Below are positions 1 to 8,600 of a stretch of 64,000 nucleotides of DNA, in pieces (position 1 is the stretch's first letter; each line of letters begins with the position of its first letter). The stretch is taken from positions 1 to 64,000 of the forward strand of contig CABUKU010000009.1 of the NCBI GenBank assembly GCA_902492205.1. The letters are read 5' to 3'. The translations under genes were made by a program, and so were the position numbers. The DNA comes from an uncultured Bacteroides sp. (GTDB lineage Bacteria > Bacteroidota > Bacteroidia > Bacteroidales > Bacteroidaceae). The notes beneath the pieces were generated by a model, which was not told the DNA's origin, ran no database searches, and saw nothing but the letters and a program-made list of their open reading frames with translations.

Positions 1-7
1 TGGGAGA

Positions 8-15
8 CAAAGATA
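8..15 (-). promoter_or_regulatory. -7 box for a leftward gene beyond the window edge
   Basis: The + strand reads CAAAGATA, which is TATCTTTG on the minus strand and matches the Bacteroidetes -7 consensus TAnnTTTG. It points left, so it would serve a gene starting just outside the window. That gene is not visible, so this is an inference. Confidence 0.35.
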
Positions 16-83
16 ACAATTTATAAATTTACACCTCAGGTTTATTCATTGATCCCAAACCATTTCATCCCGACATCTTAGTA

Positions 84-167
84 ACTTGACAGTTGTCAAG
101 TATTAAATTGACAGCTGTCAAGTTATTAAGTGACAACTGTCAAGTTATTAAGTGACGACTGTCAAGT
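84..167. repeat. Array A: four palindromes at exact 22-bp spacing
   Basis: Four near-perfect inverted repeats with core TTGACAGYTGTCAA lie in tandem. Their centres are at 92.5, 114.5, 136.5 and 158.5, so each step is exactly 22 bp. The second unit is a perfect 14-bp palindrome. Outer positions are A/T rich (AAGT/ATTA). The array lies between the dapA 3' end and a leftward promoter at the window edge. No protein-coding potential is seen in it. The same layout with other core sequences recurs elsewhere in the window; function unknown. Confidence 0.85.
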
Positions 168-256
168 TACTAATTATAGAGCATAAAAGGATTTAGCATT
201 GCCATGTTCATGCTTAACACACCTGATGAATAACACTGACATGTATATATAAACAA

Positions 257-289
257 AAAAGGAACTACTTCATAGTAGTCCCTTTTCTG
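257..289 (-). terminator. dapA terminator
   Basis: A hairpin with arms AAAGG-ACTACT and AGTAGT-CCTTT around a TCAT loop is followed on the minus strand by a T-run. It lies 52 bp beyond the dapA stop, consistent with intrinsic termination of dapA. Confidence 0.6.
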
Positions 290-340
290 CCTTTTCATCG
301 AAAGAAAAGACGTTTTATATCAATAAATTCACTTAAAACT

Positions 341-1234
341 TCAACATTTAATATTCAACTCATCAAGAATAGTGCGCATCTTCTCAAAAGTGGTGATACG
401 GGTAGGCACCAAAGGCAATCTGAGTTTATTTTCAATCAATCCCATTACATTCAGCATAGCTTTTACTCCGGCAGGATTACCGTCTACAAACAACAAGCTG
501 AACAATTCGGTAAACTTGTGGTGGATAGCCAATGCATTGGGAAAATCTCCGTGCAGTGCCAAACGTGTCATACGACTGAATTCACGGGGGAATGCATTGC
601 CAATAACCGAAATAACTCCCACGGCACCCAAAGTAATCAAAGGGAAGGTAATACCGTCGTCACCCGAAATAACATCAAAATTAGTGGGCTTGTTTTTGAT
701 TATATCATCCATTTGGGTAATATTACCCGATGCTTCTTTGATGGCAATTACATTCTTGAAATCACGTGCAATACGCAAAGTTGTTTCTGCCGTCATGTTC
801 ACACCGGTTCTTCCCGGTACATTATAAAGCACAATAGGAAGTTCTGTTGCTTCTGCAATAGCCTTATAATGTTGATATATGCCTTCTTGAGAAGGTTTAT
901 TGTAATAAGGTACGGCAACCAAAACGGCATCTACGCCTGTGAAATCATCGTTTTTCAGAGTTTCTACCACTGTGCGGGTACAATTACTGCTTATTCCCAA
1001 TAAAATAGGAATGCGGCCGTTTACACGCTCTACAACTACTTCTTTAATCTTTTTCTTTTCGTCAGCAGTCAATGTCGGTGTTTCGGCTGTGGTTCCCAGC
1101 ACACATAAAAAATCCGTTCCGTTTTGAATTTGGTAATCAACCAGACGAAGCAATGCATCATAATCTACGCTGTCGTCCTCTTTGAATGGAGTAATCAAAG
1201 CCACTCCCATACCTTTCAATCTTGTCTGTATCAT
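341..1234 (-). CDS. dapA: 4-hydroxy-tetrahydrodipicolinate synthase
   Basis: DapA condenses pyruvate with aspartate semialdehyde in the first committed step of lysine and diaminopimelate synthesis, in the cytoplasm. The 297-residue protein has the usual family length. It shows the TIM-barrel aldolase signatures: GTTAE near residue 47, Tyr137 in LYNVPGRTG and the Schiff-base Lys166 in IAIKEASG. The start used is the ATG at 1234, 35 bp downstream of a good -7 box. It appears to be monocistronic: ligA upstream has its own stop 103 bp away and a terminator-like hairpin follows dapA. The family assignment is secure; N-acetylneuraminate lyase is less likely given the dapA-like motifs. Confidence 0.95.
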   Translation of the reverse strand: MIQTRLKGMGVALITPFKEDDSVDYDALLRLVDYQIQNGTDFLCVLGTTAETPTLTADEKKKIKEVVVERVNGRIPILLGISSNCTRTVVETLKNDDFTGVDAVLVAVPYYNKPSQEGIYQHYKAIAEATELPIVLYNVPGRTGVNMTAETTLRIARDFKNVIAIKEASGNITQMDDIIKNKPTNFDVISGDDGITFPLITLGAVGVISVIGNAFPREFSRMTRLALHGDFPNALAIHHKFTELFSLLFVDGNPAGVKAMLNVMGLIENKLRLPLVPTRITTFEKMRTILDELNIKC

Positions 1235-1268
1235 AAGGTTAAATAATAATCTTCGTATTTTTAAGCTA

Positions 1269-1276
1269 CAAAAGTA
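1269..1276 (-). promoter_or_regulatory. dapA -7 box
   Basis: The minus strand reads TACTTTTG, a match to TAnnTTTG, 35 bp before the dapA ATG. Confidence 0.6.
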
Positions 1277-1337
1277 CTAATATTTTCGATTTTACCTATA
1301 TAAAATCTACAATAATTAAGTATTTTGTAATAAATGG

Positions 1338-3341
1338 TTATTCTCCCACCAATGTAAGAAACTCGTCTTCATTCATTATCCTGACACCCAGCTTTTCGGC
1401 TTTCTCCAACTTGCTCGGCCCCATATTCTCACCGGCAAGAATGAAACTTGTTTTCTTTGATATGCTTCCCACGTTTTTACCTCCGTGCTTTTCAATCATT
1501 TCCTTATATTCATCCCGCGAATGATGATTGAAAACTCCACTTATCACGATAGACTGATCTTTCAGTTTATCGGTAAACTGACTCATATCCAACTCGGGCA
1601 TGCTCATTTGAAGTCCGGCAAGTTTCAGTCTGTCAATCAGTTGGCGATTTGATTCATCTGCAAAATAGTTAATGATGCTTTGCGCTATCCTTCCACCGAT
1701 TTCATCAACCTGAATAAGATCGTCGAGCGTTGCACTTTCCAGTTGGTCAATGCTTCGAAAGGCTTTCGCCAATATCTTGGCAACCGTTTCACCCACAAAG
1801 CGGATACCTAAAGCAAAAAGTACACGTTCGAAAGGCACTTGCTTGGATTGCTCAATGCCTTTTATTATATTCTCCGCCGATTTGTCGCCCATGCGTTCCA
1901 GTCCGCTAATATCGGAGGCTTGCAGAACATACAAGTCTGCCACCGTATGAATCATTCCCAAATTATAAAAGAGGTCTACCGTTTCCGGGCCTAAACCATC
2001 TATATTCATGGCCCTACGACTGATAAAATGTTCTATCTTGCCCTTTATCTGAGGAGGACAAGCGGTTTCGTTGGGACAATAATAAGCAGCTTCACCTTCG
2101 TAACGTATTAATTTTGAACCACATTCGGGACAATGGGTAATAAACTGCACTTTGGGACCTATCATAAACCGTGCTTCTTTATCCACACCTGTTATTTTAG
2201 GTATGATTTCCCCGCCTTTCTCCACATAAACCATGTCGCCGAGGTGTAAATCAAGCCCCTCTATAATATCCGCATTATGCAAAGAGGCTCTTTTTACAAT
2301 GGTTCCCGAAAGTTGCACTGCATCGAGATTGGCAACAGGAGTCACCGCACCGGTTCTTCCAACCTGATAAGTTACTGCATTCAAACGGGTAAGGGCTTGT
2401 TCCGCCTGAAACTTATAAGCTATCGCCCAGCGAGGGGACTTTGCAGTGAATCCCAACTGGCGTTGTTGACGCAAAGAGTTGACTTTCAATACAATTCCAT
2501 CGGTAGCGACAGGCAGATTCTTACGCTCCACATCCCAATAGTTGATGAATTCGAAGACTTCATCCAGCGTTTTGCATTTCCGCATAGCGCCAGACACCTT
2601 GAATCCCCATCTTTCAGCCTCTTTCAAATTCTCATAGTGTCCGTCAAATGGGATATTGTCTCCCAAAAGATAATATAAATAGGCATCCAGCTTACGTGAA
2701 GCCACCACCGCAGAGTTTTGCAGTTTCAATGTTCCCGATGCTGCGTTGCGTGGATTGGCGAACAAGGGCTCTTCACGTGCTTCGCGCTCGGCATTCAGTC
2801 CCTCAAACACATTCCAAGGCATAAGTATTTCACCTCTTATTTCGAATTCCTTAGGATAATTATCACCATGCAGCACAAGAGGTATACTCCTGATAGTCTT
2901 AACGTTGACTGTTACATCGTCACCTTTCTCACCATCTCCACGGGTAACGGCACGCACCAGTTTACCATCTTCATAGGTTAATGAAATAGAGGTTCCGTCA
3001 TATTTCAACTCACAGCAAAGCTCAAATTCTTCACCTTCCAATCCTTTCTTCACACGCTCATAGAACTCTCTTACTTCTCCCTCGGAATAGGTGTTTGCCA
3101 AAGAAAGCATTGGATATTTATGCTTGACTTGGATAAATTCCTTGTTAATATCACTACCAACACGCATTGTTGGAGAACTCTCGTCCTTATATTCCGGGTA
3201 TTGCTCCTCCAAATCCTGTAATTCGCGCATCATTTTGTCGAACTCTTGGTCTGATATTTCAGGAGTATTCAACACATAATAATTATAGTTATGCTGGTGT
3301 AATTCAGCACGGAGTTGATCTATTTTTTCTTTTGCAGTCAT
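1338..3341 (-). CDS. ligA: NAD-dependent DNA ligase LigA
   Basis: LigA seals nicks in replication and repair using NAD+. From the ATG at 3341 the protein has 667 residues, the normal length. In order it shows the Ia/adenylation domain with the KYDG motif (adenylated Lys near residue 113), the OB fold, a four-cysteine zinc finger (CPECG ... YYCPNETAC, about residues 400-425), helix-hairpin-helix repeats, and a C-terminal BRCT domain from about residue 590. A longer reading frame opens at a TTG at 3365, but that codon overlaps the promoter box TAATTTTG, so the internal ATG (MTAKEKIDQLR) is preferred. It is divergent from trmD, with back-to-back promoters in the 98-bp gap. Confidence 0.97.
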   Translation of the reverse strand: MTAKEKIDQLRAELHQHNYNYYVLNTPEISDQEFDKMMRELQDLEEQYPEYKDESSPTMRVGSDINKEFIQVKHKYPMLSLANTYSEGEVREFYERVKKGLEGEEFELCCELKYDGTSISLTYEDGKLVRAVTRGDGEKGDDVTVNVKTIRSIPLVLHGDNYPKEFEIRGEILMPWNVFEGLNAEREAREEPLFANPRNAASGTLKLQNSAVVASRKLDAYLYYLLGDNIPFDGHYENLKEAERWGFKVSGAMRKCKTLDEVFEFINYWDVERKNLPVATDGIVLKVNSLRQQRQLGFTAKSPRWAIAYKFQAEQALTRLNAVTYQVGRTGAVTPVANLDAVQLSGTIVKRASLHNADIIEGLDLHLGDMVYVEKGGEIIPKITGVDKEARFMIGPKVQFITHCPECGSKLIRYEGEAAYYCPNETACPPQIKGKIEHFISRRAMNIDGLGPETVDLFYNLGMIHTVADLYVLQASDISGLERMGDKSAENIIKGIEQSKQVPFERVLFALGIRFVGETVAKILAKAFRSIDQLESATLDDLIQVDEIGGRIAQSIINYFADESNRQLIDRLKLAGLQMSMPELDMSQFTDKLKDQSIVISGVFNHHSRDEYKEMIEKHGGKNVGSISKKTSFILAGENMGPSKLEKAEKLGVRIMNEDEFLTLVGE

Positions 3342-3362
3342 AATCTGAGGCTTTGTTTCGGG

Positions 3363-3370
3363 CAAAATTA
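3363..3370 (-). promoter_or_regulatory. ligA -7 box
   Basis: Minus-strand TAATTTTG lies 22 bp before the ATG chosen for ligA. Its position excludes the upstream TTG start. Confidence 0.5.
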
Positions 3371-3415
3371 AGCATTTTATTGATGAATAACTGCTGACGG
3401 GAAACAGAATATTCG

Positions 3416-3423
3416 TACTTTTG
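3416..3423 (+). promoter_or_regulatory. trmD -7 box
   Basis: TACTTTTG, 16 bp before the trmD ATG, is a perfect match to TAnnTTTG. Confidence 0.6.
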
Positions 3424-3439
3424 CAAAAAATAATAGAAT

Positions 3440-4120
3440 ATGCGCATAGATATAATAACTGTTTTACCCGAAATGATTGAAGGTTTCTTTAATTGCTCCA
3501 TTATGAAGCGGGCGCAAAACAAAAACCTTGCCGAAATACATATTCATAATCTTCGCGATTACACTACCGATAAATACCGGAAAGTGGACGATTATCCGTT
3601 TGGAGGATGTGCCGGAATGGTAATGAAAATTGAACCGATCGAACGCTGTATTAATGCTTTAAAAGCTGAAAGAGAGTATGATGAAGTCATATTTACCACT
3701 CCCGATGGTGAGCAATTCGATCAAAAAATGGCAAATACTCTCTCTTTAGCAGACAATTTGATTATACTTTGCGGTCATTTCAAAGGAATTGATTACAGAA
3801 TACGTGAACATCTCATTACCAAAGAAATAAGTATTGGCGATTATGTATTAACCGGTGGCGAATTAGCTGCTGCAGTAATGGCAGATGCAATCATTCGCAT
3901 CATTCCGGGAGTTATTTCCGATGAGCAATCAGCACTATCGGACTCATTTCAGGATAACTTGCTTGCTCCTCCGGTCTACACGCGACCGGCAGATTACAAT
4001 GGCTGGAAAGTTCCTGATATTTTACTGTCAGGACACGAAGCTAAGATCAAAGAATGGGAATTGCAACAGTCCATTGAGCGAACCAAACAATTAAGACCGG
4101 ACTTACTTGAAGATTTTTAA
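3440..4120 (+). CDS. trmD: tRNA (guanine-N1)-methyltransferase TrmD
   Basis: TrmD methylates G37 next to the anticodon of tRNAs that read CNN codons, which prevents +1 frameshifting. The 226-residue protein shows the SPOUT knot signatures: the KYRKVDDYPFGG segment near residue 45-55, CGHFKGID, and the GDYVLTGGELAA motif near residue 135 that binds S-adenosylmethionine. The ATG start follows a perfect -7 box at a very short leader distance. The usual rpsP-rimM-trmD-rplS neighbourhood of Proteobacteria is absent, as expected in Bacteroidales. A shared bidirectional hairpin separates it from the convergent pyrD. Confidence 0.97.
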   Translation: MRIDIITVLPEMIEGFFNCSIMKRAQNKNLAEIHIHNLRDYTTDKYRKVDDYPFGGCAGMVMKIEPIERCINALKAEREYDEVIFTTPDGEQFDQKMANTLSLADNLIILCGHFKGIDYRIREHLITKEISIGDYVLTGGELAAAVMADAIIRIIPGVISDEQSALSDSFQDNLLAPPVYTRPADYNGWKVPDILLSGHEAKIKEWELQQSIERTKQLRPDLLEDF

Positions 4121-4147
4121 AAAGGCTATCAAGGCAAAGAGAATAAA

Positions 4148-4187
4148 AAAGAGTGTTTCATCCTTTACAGGTTTTGAAACACTCTTT
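4148..4187. terminator. Bidirectional terminator between trmD and pyrD
   Basis: Arms AAAGAGTGTTTCA and TGAAACACTCTTT (13 bp) enclose a 14-nt loop. A-rich sequence on the left and T-rich on the right allow use from both strands. Confidence 0.85.
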
Positions 4188-4225
4188 CTTTTTATAATAA
4201 AATACTTCTCCGTTATAAATATAGG

Positions 4226-5137
4226 TTATACTTCCAAAGCTCCGATAATGTCTTTCACTGATGAATAACCATGTCTGTCGAGGTAATTATTTATACCATC
4301 GGCAACCTTTACCGTCACTTCCGGATCTATGAAATTGGCTGTACCTATCTGGATAGCAGAAGCGCCTGCCAAAAGGAATTCGACTGCATCTTTCCAATCC
4401 ATAATGCCACCTAAACCGATTACAGGTATTTTTACAGCTTTAGCAACTTGCCAAACCATGCGCAAAGCAATTGGCTTCACCGCTGCACCACTTAATCCAC
4501 CTGTTATAGTAGATAAGACTGGACGACGACGCTCAGCATCAATAGCCATTCCGAGAATAGTATTAATCAAAGAAATACTATCGGCACCCGATTCTTCGGC
4601 AGCACGAGCTATTTCCGTAATATCCGTCACGTTAGGAGACAGTTTTACTATAAGTGTCTTTTTGTAAGCAGATCGTACCGCTTTTACCACTTCCGAAGCA
4701 CCTTTAGCTGACACTCCAAATGCCATACCTCCTTGCTTCACATTAGGACAGGAAATGTTTAATTCAATAGCAGGAATTTTGTCAAGTTCATTAATAATCT
4801 CAGCCGTTTTTACATAATCTTCCACCGCTGATCCCGATACGTTTACAATTATATTGGTATCAATGTCCTTAATCCTCGGATAAATGTGTTCAACGAAGTA
4901 ATCTACACCCTTATTTTGCAGTCCCACAGCGTTTAACATGCCAGAAGGAGTCTCTGCCATACGCGGATATGGATTGCCTTCACGTTTGTGAAGTGTAGTA
5001 CCCTTTACAAGAATACCACCTATTCGCGTTAAATCTATAAAGTCCTCAAACTCTTCACCATATCCAAATGTACCCGATGCCGTCATCACCGGATTCTTCA
5101 TTTGTAGTTTACCAATGTTTACATTTAAATCTGCCAT
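4226..5137 (-). CDS. pyrD: Dihydroorotate dehydrogenase, class 1B catalytic subunit
   Basis: This enzyme oxidises dihydroorotate to orotate in pyrimidine synthesis; in class 1B electrons leave through the partner PyrK to NAD+. The 303-residue protein shows NPVMTASGTFGYG at the N-terminus and the class 1 catalytic Cys130 in NISCPNVKQGG, where class 2 enzymes use serine. Glycine-rich FMN-phosphate motifs follow (GGLSG, GLGGI). The start overlaps the 3' end of pyrK by 13 bp, which fits translational coupling and a PyrK-PyrD heterotetramer. Confidence 0.96.
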   Translation of the reverse strand: MADLNVNIGKLQMKNPVMTASGTFGYGEEFEDFIDLTRIGGILVKGTTLHKREGNPYPRMAETPSGMLNAVGLQNKGVDYFVEHIYPRIKDIDTNIIVNVSGSAVEDYVKTAEIINELDKIPAIELNISCPNVKQGGMAFGVSAKGASEVVKAVRSAYKKTLIVKLSPNVTDITEIARAAEESGADSISLINTILGMAIDAERRRPVLSTITGGLSGAAVKPIALRMVWQVAKAVKIPVIGLGGIMDWKDAVEFLLAGASAIQIGTANFIDPEVTVKVADGINNYLDRHGYSSVKDIIGALEV

Positions 5138-5901
5138 AGTAGTTTCTTTATATTAAATATAGGACCTTCTTTACATACACACAAATGACCTTCATCTGTA
5201 TTCTCCACGCAACATAAACATGCACCAATACCGCATGCCATTGTGTTTTCAAGAGACACTTCACATTCTATTTCATTCGCTTTGGCATATTTGGCAACCG
5301 AAACCATCATTGGTTTTGGTCCACAAGTGTATATTCTGTCAAAGTGTAACTTGTTTAGGATAGAATGTTGGGTTACATAACCTTTTTCGCCATGACTTCC
5401 GTCTTCGGTAGTGGTGTACACATCACCAATTTTAGCAAATTCATCAAGTTGCAACAAATCTTTAGCAGAACGTGCTCCCAAAAGAAAACTTGGTTTATAT
5501 CCTACCTGGAGTAATTGTTCTCCCAAATATAACATAGGAGCAGTTCCAACACCTCCACCAATTAATAAGAGCTTATCTGAAGGTTTTTCCGGGATTGTGA
5601 AGCTGTTGCCTAAAGGCAATATCACATTAACTATATTTCCTTCCGTAACCTGAGCCAAACAGCGTGTACCGTCGCCTACAAGCTGCACCAGAAACCAGAC
5701 TTCATTCCGCTTCCTGTCTACATAATTAATAGAAATAGGCCGACGAAGGAAAGTAGTGGGCGATCCGTCAATCCTAATTTCCGCAAACTGCCCGGGAAGC
5801 ATCTCGGGTAATGTTTCGTTTGAGGTCATTTTCAGCAACACATAGTTCTCATGTAACTTAATGTTAGCCGTAACCGTTAAGTCTAAAATATATTTTTTCA
5901 T
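5125..5901 (-). CDS. pyrK: Dihydroorotate dehydrogenase electron transfer subunit
   Basis: PyrK carries FAD and a [2Fe-2S] cluster and passes electrons from PyrD to NAD+. From the ATG at 5901 it has 258 residues. Visible features are the FAD-binding RRPISI segment, the NAD-binding GGGVGTAPM segment, and the C-terminal cluster ligands in MACGIGACLCC plus a fourth cysteine in HLCVCKEG. An in-frame codon 54 bp upstream gives a longer form, but a TATCTTTG box at 5931-5938 lies between them, so the internal ATG is preferred. It is first in the pyrK-pyrD operon. Confidence 0.94.
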   Translation of the reverse strand: MKKYILDLTVTANIKLHENYVLLKMTSNETLPEMLPGQFAEIRIDGSPTTFLRRPISINYVDRKRNEVWFLVQLVGDGTRCLAQVTEGNIVNVILPLGNSFTIPEKPSDKLLLIGGGVGTAPMLYLGEQLLQVGYKPSFLLGARSAKDLLQLDEFAKIGDVYTTTEDGSHGEKGYVTQHSILNKLHFDRIYTCGPKPMMVSVAKYAKANEIECEVSLENTMACGIGACLCCVENTDEGHLCVCKEGPIFNIKKLLWQI

Positions 5902-5930
5902 GAATATAGGATAAATTCGTGTTTGAGGTA

Positions 5931-5938
5931 CAAAGATA
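5931..5938 (-). promoter_or_regulatory. pyrK-pyrD operon -7 box
   Basis: Minus-strand TATCTTTG, 30 bp upstream of the pyrK ATG. It decides the start choice for pyrK. Confidence 0.6.
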
Positions 5939-5960
5939 ATGTTTTTACCAGACAAATCGT

Positions 5961-6407
5961 TTATTTATCTCCTTTGAATATCTCAAACGTATTATCATCG
6001 AAGAAAATTCTTATTTCAATAATCTTTCTTTGAGGCTTTTCAATATACTTAACTTGCTCTCTTACAATCTCTTTTGGTATGAATTCGGGCATTTTAGGAG
6101 GCATTTCCTTGCGATATTCCGATTCTTCTGTACTTTCGGTCATGTTTATCGCATTCTCATCAAACAAAGAAGCTTGCAAACCGTCTTTTATATTTTCTTG
6201 GGAAGTCATTGTACCTTTACCATATAGGAGCCACTCCAAATTAATATAACCATAACGCTGATGAATTTTCATCACTACATCAAGGCTTGGATTATTCCTA
6301 CCATTTAAGATATGAGAAAGTGCAGAACGCTGTATTCCTATGCTTTCTGCAAATGAAGCAGGACTTAGCTGCTCTTTTTTCATAATTTCTGCAATCCTCT
6401 CTTTCAT
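5961..6407 (-). CDS. XRE-family helix-turn-helix regulator
   Basis: A 148-residue protein with an N-terminal lambda-repressor-like HTH (about residues 1-60; SPASFAESIGIQRSALSHIL is the recognition region). A linker of low complexity is rich in Glu and Pro, and a short C-terminal beta segment ends RIFFDDNTFEIF. The regulated genes are unknown. It lies just before pyrK on the same strand but has its own upstream -7 box and the very AT-rich 1.16-kb gap behind it. Autoregulation is plausible but not shown. Confidence 0.75.
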   Translation of the reverse strand: MKERIAEIMKKEQLSPASFAESIGIQRSALSHILNGRNNPSLDVVMKIHQRYGYINLEWLLYGKGTMTSQENIKDGLQASLFDENAINMTESTEESEYRKEMPPKMPEFIPKEIVREQVKYIEKPQRKIIEIRIFFDDNTFEIFKGDK

Positions 6408-7300
6408 TTCCTGTTACAATTATATATAATACAAATGTTTACTTCGAGCACAAATGTAAATATTACAATTCACTTTTGCAAATTTATTTATATAAATCTA
6501 TATTATACAAAAGTAACCATAACGAATACAATTATACACAAATGTTTCTATAAAGTAAAAAAAATATTATATACAACATATAAGTAAAACTTTAAATTAA
6601 CTATATAATATACTAATTTACAATGTATTATAATCATATATATTAAAATAAATAAAGCTATTTCACACTTGTTTCATCTAAAATAGAGCACCAATTTATT
6701 TAATTATATAAAGATTGCTATATAAACATCTAATATTATGTGCATTATACAGTTCTATTTCTATTTATTATATAACAAATAAACTTTTGTATCAGCTTAT
6801 ATATTTTATCCTAATCTTAATGTTTAGAATCGTATCTACATAAATAGCTTACCAATGTATCCATGTTTTAATTGTCAAAATATACATATACACAAGTATA
6901 TTTGCATAACAATATACTTAATGATTACAAAAGTAAATTGTACATTAGAAAATAAATAAATGATTTTATTATGGTAGGTACTATAGAAATGAAAATAGGA
7001 TTCAAATCTTATTTTATCACCTAATTTTATTTAACATCAAAATTTATCAGAATAAAATGAGGAAAGATTACATTATTTACGCACATAATTACGAATGAAG
7101 ATAAATATTAAAATCTCAGAAGACTATTATTAAACTAAAATGCTTATTATCAGAATAATATGCTATTATTTATTGGAGGAAGAATATCCTTAAATAGAAA
7201 AATATACTATTTTTTAGAGTATAGGGGAAGAATTGACATTATGATAATTTCTATTTTGAAGTTACTTAGGATAAATTTTAAATCACTGACTGAGGTATTT
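6408..7300. other. Very AT-rich gene-free stretch
   Basis: About 0.9 kb with almost no G/C runs and no reading frame of useful length. A + strand promoter-like pair is seen: TTG at 6872-6874 and TATATTTG at 6897-6904. The first reading frame after it is a 17-codon ATG frame at 6971-7024 (MVGTIEMKIG...). I see no tRNA, no clear terminator hairpin and no repeat copies from elsewhere in the window. It could be horizontally acquired debris, an sRNA locus or a nucleoid-protein-bound region; none of these is demonstrated. Confidence 0.5.
6451..6458 (-). promoter_or_regulatory. -7 box of the XRE regulator gene
   Basis: Minus-strand TACATTTG, 44 bp before the ATG of the HTH gene. A second, weaker CAAATGTT lies closer at 6432-6439. 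Confidence 0.4.
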
Positions 7301-7303
7301 CAA

Positions 7304-7386
7304 TAATCAATAGGTTGTTTTTTTTAAATAACCTATTGATTTAGTTTAGACAACCTGTTGTTTATTTCAATCAACTTGTTGATTGA
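7304..7386. repeat. Array E': four palindromes, core CAACCTGTTG
   Basis: Four imperfect inverted repeats have centres near 7312.5, 7333.5, 7355.5 and 7376.5, a step of 21-22 bp. Units read CAATAGGTTG, AACCTATT, CAACCTGTTG and CAACTTGTTG, each set in A/T-rich flanks. The core matches array E at 39.2 kb. It sits 180 bp beyond the holA stop and is followed after 24 bp by a GAAAGC element. Confidence 0.7.
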
Positions 7387-7409
7387 AAAATGATAATACA
7401 GTTTTTGAA

Positions 7410-7510
7410 ATGAAAGCAATGAAAGCGAATGAATGCACTTTTAGGGTTCTCCTTTCATCTATAATAACTTACTATAAAGAGTTTCAGCGAAACTGAAAGC
7501 AATGAAAGCA
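7410..7510. repeat. GAAAGC element 1 (101 bp)
   Basis: Three direct copies of ATGAAAGCA-like 9-mers (7410-7437, the third being ATGAATGCA) are followed by TTTTAGGG at offset 29 and an inverted copy CTTTCATC at offset 42. A small hairpin GTTTC-agc-GAAAC follows at 7481-7493, then two direct copies TGAAAGCA-ATGAAAGCA at the end. Length and internal offsets are identical to the element at 39320-39420, although the intervening sequence differs. No known family is recognised. Confidence 0.75.
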
Positions 7511-7565
7511 GCTTTCCCTTTTATTATTTTTTGAGAATTATTTGCGCACTTATTATTCGTATCAA

Positions 7566-8597
7566 TTAATGCAAAATTTTAAACACAAGCTCCCGAAGAA
7601 TATCTCCATCTGACAAAGAGGAATTACCTACTCCTTTTGACTTGGCATCACAAAATCTTATATCGCCGATAATCTGCATCACTTTTACCCCACTGTATTT
7701 TCTCATTGCTGCCATGTAATCACGAGACTGCCAAGTGGTTCTTAATCCTAACTGTGTAGCAATTCCCTGCTCTGATTTCTCGGGCGCATAATAAGCTAAC
7801 ATGAGATTAGAAAAGAAATTGAAAAGCAGTGACAAAGTCATCTGCAGTGGATTTGTTTTTGGGTTTTCTTCAAAGTATTTTACTATCTGATTGGCTTTAT
7901 AGACATCCTTTTCAATTAAGGCACTCCTTAATTCAAAGTTATTAAAATCTTTGCTTATACCGATATTCTTTTCTATTTGTTCGGGAGTAATACGCTTTTG
8001 TCCCTGAGGCAGAGTAATAATCAGTTTCTCCAATTCACCTACAAGACGGCTAAGATCTGTCCCGACAAACTCCGCTAGCATAGCTGCTGATTTAGGCTCT
8101 ACATCTATACCTTTACGTTTCATATAGGAAGTTATAAAAGCCGGAAGCTGTGCATCCTTTATCTTTTTCGACTCGAAAAGAACACCGATTTTCTCTATTT
8201 CGGCTGCTAATTTCTTGCGTCTGTCCAATACTCCATGTTTATGGCAAATAACAAGAATCGTTGAATTTAAAGGCTTTTGCAGATAGAAAGACAGTTCTTC
8301 CATATTGCGGATTGTCTGCGCTTCTTTAACAATGACAACTTGATGTTCAGCCATCATCGGATAACGCTTGGCTGCATTGATTACTGTTGCAATATCAACG
8401 TCCGAACCATAAACAACCGTTTGATTAAATTCCTTCTCAGTTTCCGACAATACATTATCTGTTATATAATCTGCAATTATATCTATGTAATAGGGTTCTT
8501 CCCCCATTAAATAATACACAGGCTTATATTGTTTTGCCCTTAACTCTTTAAGAATCTCATCACATGTCAGTTCTTGCTTTGCCATAAATTGTGTCAT
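7566..8597 (-). CDS. holA: DNA polymerase III subunit delta
   Basis: HolA opens the sliding clamp within the clamp-loader complex. The 343-residue protein has the delta-subunit layout: the N-terminal KPVYYLMGEEPYYID segment, an AAA+-like fold without a functional Walker A, then the lid and C-terminal collar helices (NNFELRSALIEKD). An alternative start is the Met at residue 5 (8585). It is read right after the AMP nucleosidase-like gene with only 3 bp between, so the two are probably one operon. The gene-free AT-rich gap lies downstream. Confidence 0.9.
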   Translation of the reverse strand: MTQFMAKQELTCDEILKELRAKQYKPVYYLMGEEPYYIDIIADYITDNVLSETEKEFNQTVVYGSDVDIATVINAAKRYPMMAEHQVVIVKEAQTIRNMEELSFYLQKPLNSTILVICHKHGVLDRRKKLAAEIEKIGVLFESKKIKDAQLPAFITSYMKRKGIDVEPKSAAMLAEFVGTDLSRLVGELEKLIITLPQGQKRITPEQIEKNIGISKDFNNFELRSALIEKDVYKANQIVKYFEENPKTNPLQMTLSLLFNFFSNLMLAYYAPEKSEQGIATQLGLRTTWQSRDYMAAMRKYSGVKVMQIIGDIRFCDAKSKGVGNSSLSDGDILRELVFKILH

Positions 8598-8600
8598 TCT

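Noticed and set aside
84..167. CRISPR array
   Set aside because: Units are palindromes of 12-18 bp at a 22-bp step with spacers of only a few bases, there are only four copies, and no cas gene is in the window.
3341..3365. Longer LigA from a TTG at 3365
   Set aside because: The codon lies in the -7 box TAATTTTG, and the ATG at 3341 gives the normal family N-terminus.
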